From contig NZ_JAWXVZ010000004.1 in NCBI RefSeq assembly GCF_033843645.1, forward strand, positions 62,001-126,000: DNA of 64,000 bases, read 5' to 3'. Both the position numbers and the translations under genes were made by a program. This stretch comes from Pseudovibrio zosterae. GTDB taxonomy: Bacteria > Pseudomonadota > Alphaproteobacteria > Rhizobiales > Stappiaceae. Shown piece by piece: positions 62,795 through 64,000 of the stretch (its first letter is position 1; each line of letters begins with the position of its first letter). Under the pieces are notes generated by a model. The model worked only from the letters and a program-made list of their open reading frames with translations. It ran no database searches and had not been told where the DNA came from.

Positions 62795-63682
62795 CTAGCC
62801 CTTGACGGCCCCTGCGGTAAGGCCGCGTACAAAGTAGCGCCCCGCGATGATATAGACCAGCAATGTTGGACTTGCTGCGATGAGTGCTGCGGCCATGTCC
62901 ACATTGTATTGTTTCACGCTGGTGGTGGTGTTGATGAGATTGTTCAGCGCAACAGTGACGGGTTGCGCACCGCCGCTGGTAAAGCTTGCACCGAGCAGGA
63001 ACTCGTTCCAGATCTGGGTGAATTGCCAAATGATGGCGACCACTACAATGGGTTGAGACAGCGGCAACATGATGCGCCAGAAGATGCGAAAGAACCCGGC
63101 ACCGTCAATGGTGGCCGCTTTCACCAGATCATCTGGGATGGTCACGTAAAAGTTGCGGAAGAACAGGGTTGTGAAGCTGATGCCGTAAATGGTGTGCACC
63201 AGGATCAGGCCGCTGATAGAATTGGCGATACCCAAAAATCCCAAGGTCTGCGCCATGGGCAGAATGACGATCTGCAACGGGATAAAGCAGCCGAACAGCA
63301 TCAACGAGAAGATGGCGTTGGCGCCTTTGAAACGAAACTTGGAAAGCGCAAAGCCGCTGAGCGCGCCAAGCACCGTGGAGATGATCACCGCCGGAATGGA
63401 CATGAGCAGCGAGTTCAGGAAATACGGCTTGAGCCCTTCACAGCGCACGCCGATACAGGCCTCGGACCAAGCGGCCTGCCATGCGGCGAAGTTCAGCTCG
63501 TGCGGAAGATCGAGCAGCGCACCGGCCCGTATCTCTGCCAGATCCTTGAGTGATGTGGCCAGCACAACATAAAGCGGGGCCAGATAGACCAGTGCTGCAA
63601 ACAGCAGCAACGACCAGATGAAAAGGCGGCCAAACAAACGGCGCTTTCCGGTTGCTCCGGGCAGTCGTTCTGCTCTAGCCAT
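62795..63682 (-). CDS. Sugar ABC transporter permease (MalG type)
   Basis: A 295-residue membrane protein with about six segments and the EAA loop LVKAATIDGAGFFRIFWRIMLP (about 195-217) that contacts the ATPase. N-terminal residues 1-20 are basic and cytoplasmic. It starts 8 bp inside the end of the second permease gene, so the two are co-translated, and is followed 17 bp later by the ATPase gene. Alpha- or beta-glucosides, or chitooligosaccharides, are possible substrates; the binding protein lies outside the window. Confidence 0.93.
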   Translation of the reverse strand: MARAERLPGATGKRRLFGRLFIWSLLLFAALVYLAPLYVVLATSLKDLAEIRAGALLDLPHELNFAAWQAAWSEACIGVRCEGLKPYFLNSLLMSIPAVIISTVLGALSGFALSKFRFKGANAIFSLMLFGCFIPLQIVILPMAQTLGFLGIANSISGLILVHTIYGISFTTLFFRNFYVTIPDDLVKAATIDGAGFFRIFWRIMLPLSQPIVVVAIIWQFTQIWNEFLLGASFTSGGAQPVTVALNNLINTTTSVKQYNVDMAAALIAASPTLLVYIIAGRYFVRGLTAGAVKG

Positions 63683-64000
63683 GCCGCTTCCCTCTCAGTT
63701 CCGAATAGAGGTAGGGCACCATGATTGCCGCCACGGTGAGCAGCATCATCACGGCGGAGGCGGCACCGAGACCGATCTGGTTCCGGCGAAAGGTCATCTC
63801 GTACATGAAGTTTGCTGGCAGCGTAGAGGCATAGCCCGGCCCCCCGCCCGTCAGCGCCACCACCAGGTCAAAGCTCTTGATGGCCAGATGCGCAAGGATC
63901 ACGAAAGCCGAAAGAAACACGGGCCGCAGCGAGGGCAGCAAAATGCCGAGATAAATGCGGGTCGTGCTGGCACCATCCAGATACGCCGCTTTGATGATCT
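63675..64000 (-). CDS. Sugar ABC transporter permease (MalF type), partial at the right edge
   Basis: Only the C-terminal 107 or so residues are present; the frame stays open to position 64000. The visible part begins IIKAAYLDGASTTRIY, an EAA loop, then LLPSLRPVFLSAFVILAHLA and the final segments. It overlaps the next permease gene by 8 bp. With that gene and the ATPase it forms a binding-protein-dependent sugar importer whose first genes are to the right. Confidence 0.9.
   Translation of the reverse strand, partial: IIKAAYLDGASTTRIYLGILLPSLRPVFLSAFVILAHLAIKSFDLVVALTGGGPGYASTLPANFMYEMTFRRNQIGLGAASAVMMLLTVAAIMVPYLYSELRGKRHG

Overview
The window reads as a chromosome segment of a marine-type alphaproteobacterium. 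The grounds are the gene families (imelysin/di-haem iron locus, glutathione formaldehyde oxidation, a two-gene 2-oxoacid:ferredoxin oxidoreductase, an EIIA-HPr-EI fusion with a GlcNAc PTS permease), strong GGAGG-type ribosome sites, moderately high GC and dense overlapping operons. The intergenic palindromes of the type TCATACCGGA...TCCGGTATC and GGATCCCGCA...TGCGGGATGAC are also common in Alphaproteobacteria. A Stappiaceae/Pseudovibrio-like host would fit, but that placement is inference. No tRNA, rRNA, CRISPR array or intact insertion sequence was seen.

Layout. 1-5156: a minus-strand operon for iron handling (imelysin, di-haem oxidoreductase, second imelysin, DUF1513 protein). 5523-6743 and 10109-10898: two clusters of palindromic intergenic repeats flanking the formaldehyde genes fghA and frmA and a LysR regulator. 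11022-16366: DCC-family thiol protein, large secreted GH20 hexosaminidase, an alpha/beta hydrolase, a SnoaL-like protein and a PilZ protein. 16529-19400: tyrosine phenol-lyase (tpl) and its tyrosine permease (tutB), preceded by two strong inverted repeats and a roughly 1.2 kb stretch without convincing genes. 20773-27619: DMT exporter, secreted protein, zinc alcohol dehydrogenase, beta-CASP nuclease, VOC protein, Na/Pi cotransporter. 27624-31945: a HlyD/FtsX-type/ATPase efflux ABC operon behind a TetR-like palindrome.

32132-37696 is a tightly overlapping five-gene operon (GNAT, membrane protein, ATP-grasp, FemAB-like, flippase), probably for a surface or secreted product. 38001-40813 is an unrecognised operon of three helix-rich proteins behind an XRE regulator. 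Next to it, 41010-42329 encodes the most striking gene: a signal peptide, then a ubiquitin domain about 58% identical to eukaryotic ubiquitin over 76 ungapped residues, then a C-terminal region that looks like an outer-membrane beta-barrel. Two zinc-ribbon/TM2 proteins follow.

43401-54838 holds an AraC regulator with a divergent exporter, a repeat/relic patch, Ada, a PEP-mutase/isocitrate-lyase family protein, a cold-shock protein, korAB, and an arylsulfatase with its own formylglycine-generating enzyme. A secreted His-His (HNH-like) protein follows. 56352-60741 is the GlcNAc-type PTS (nagF-nagE), then a 2OG-Fe(II) oxygenase, and the right edge is a sugar ABC importer (ATPase and two permeases). 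The hexosaminidase, the PTS and perhaps the ABC importer together suggest use of chitin-derived amino sugars.
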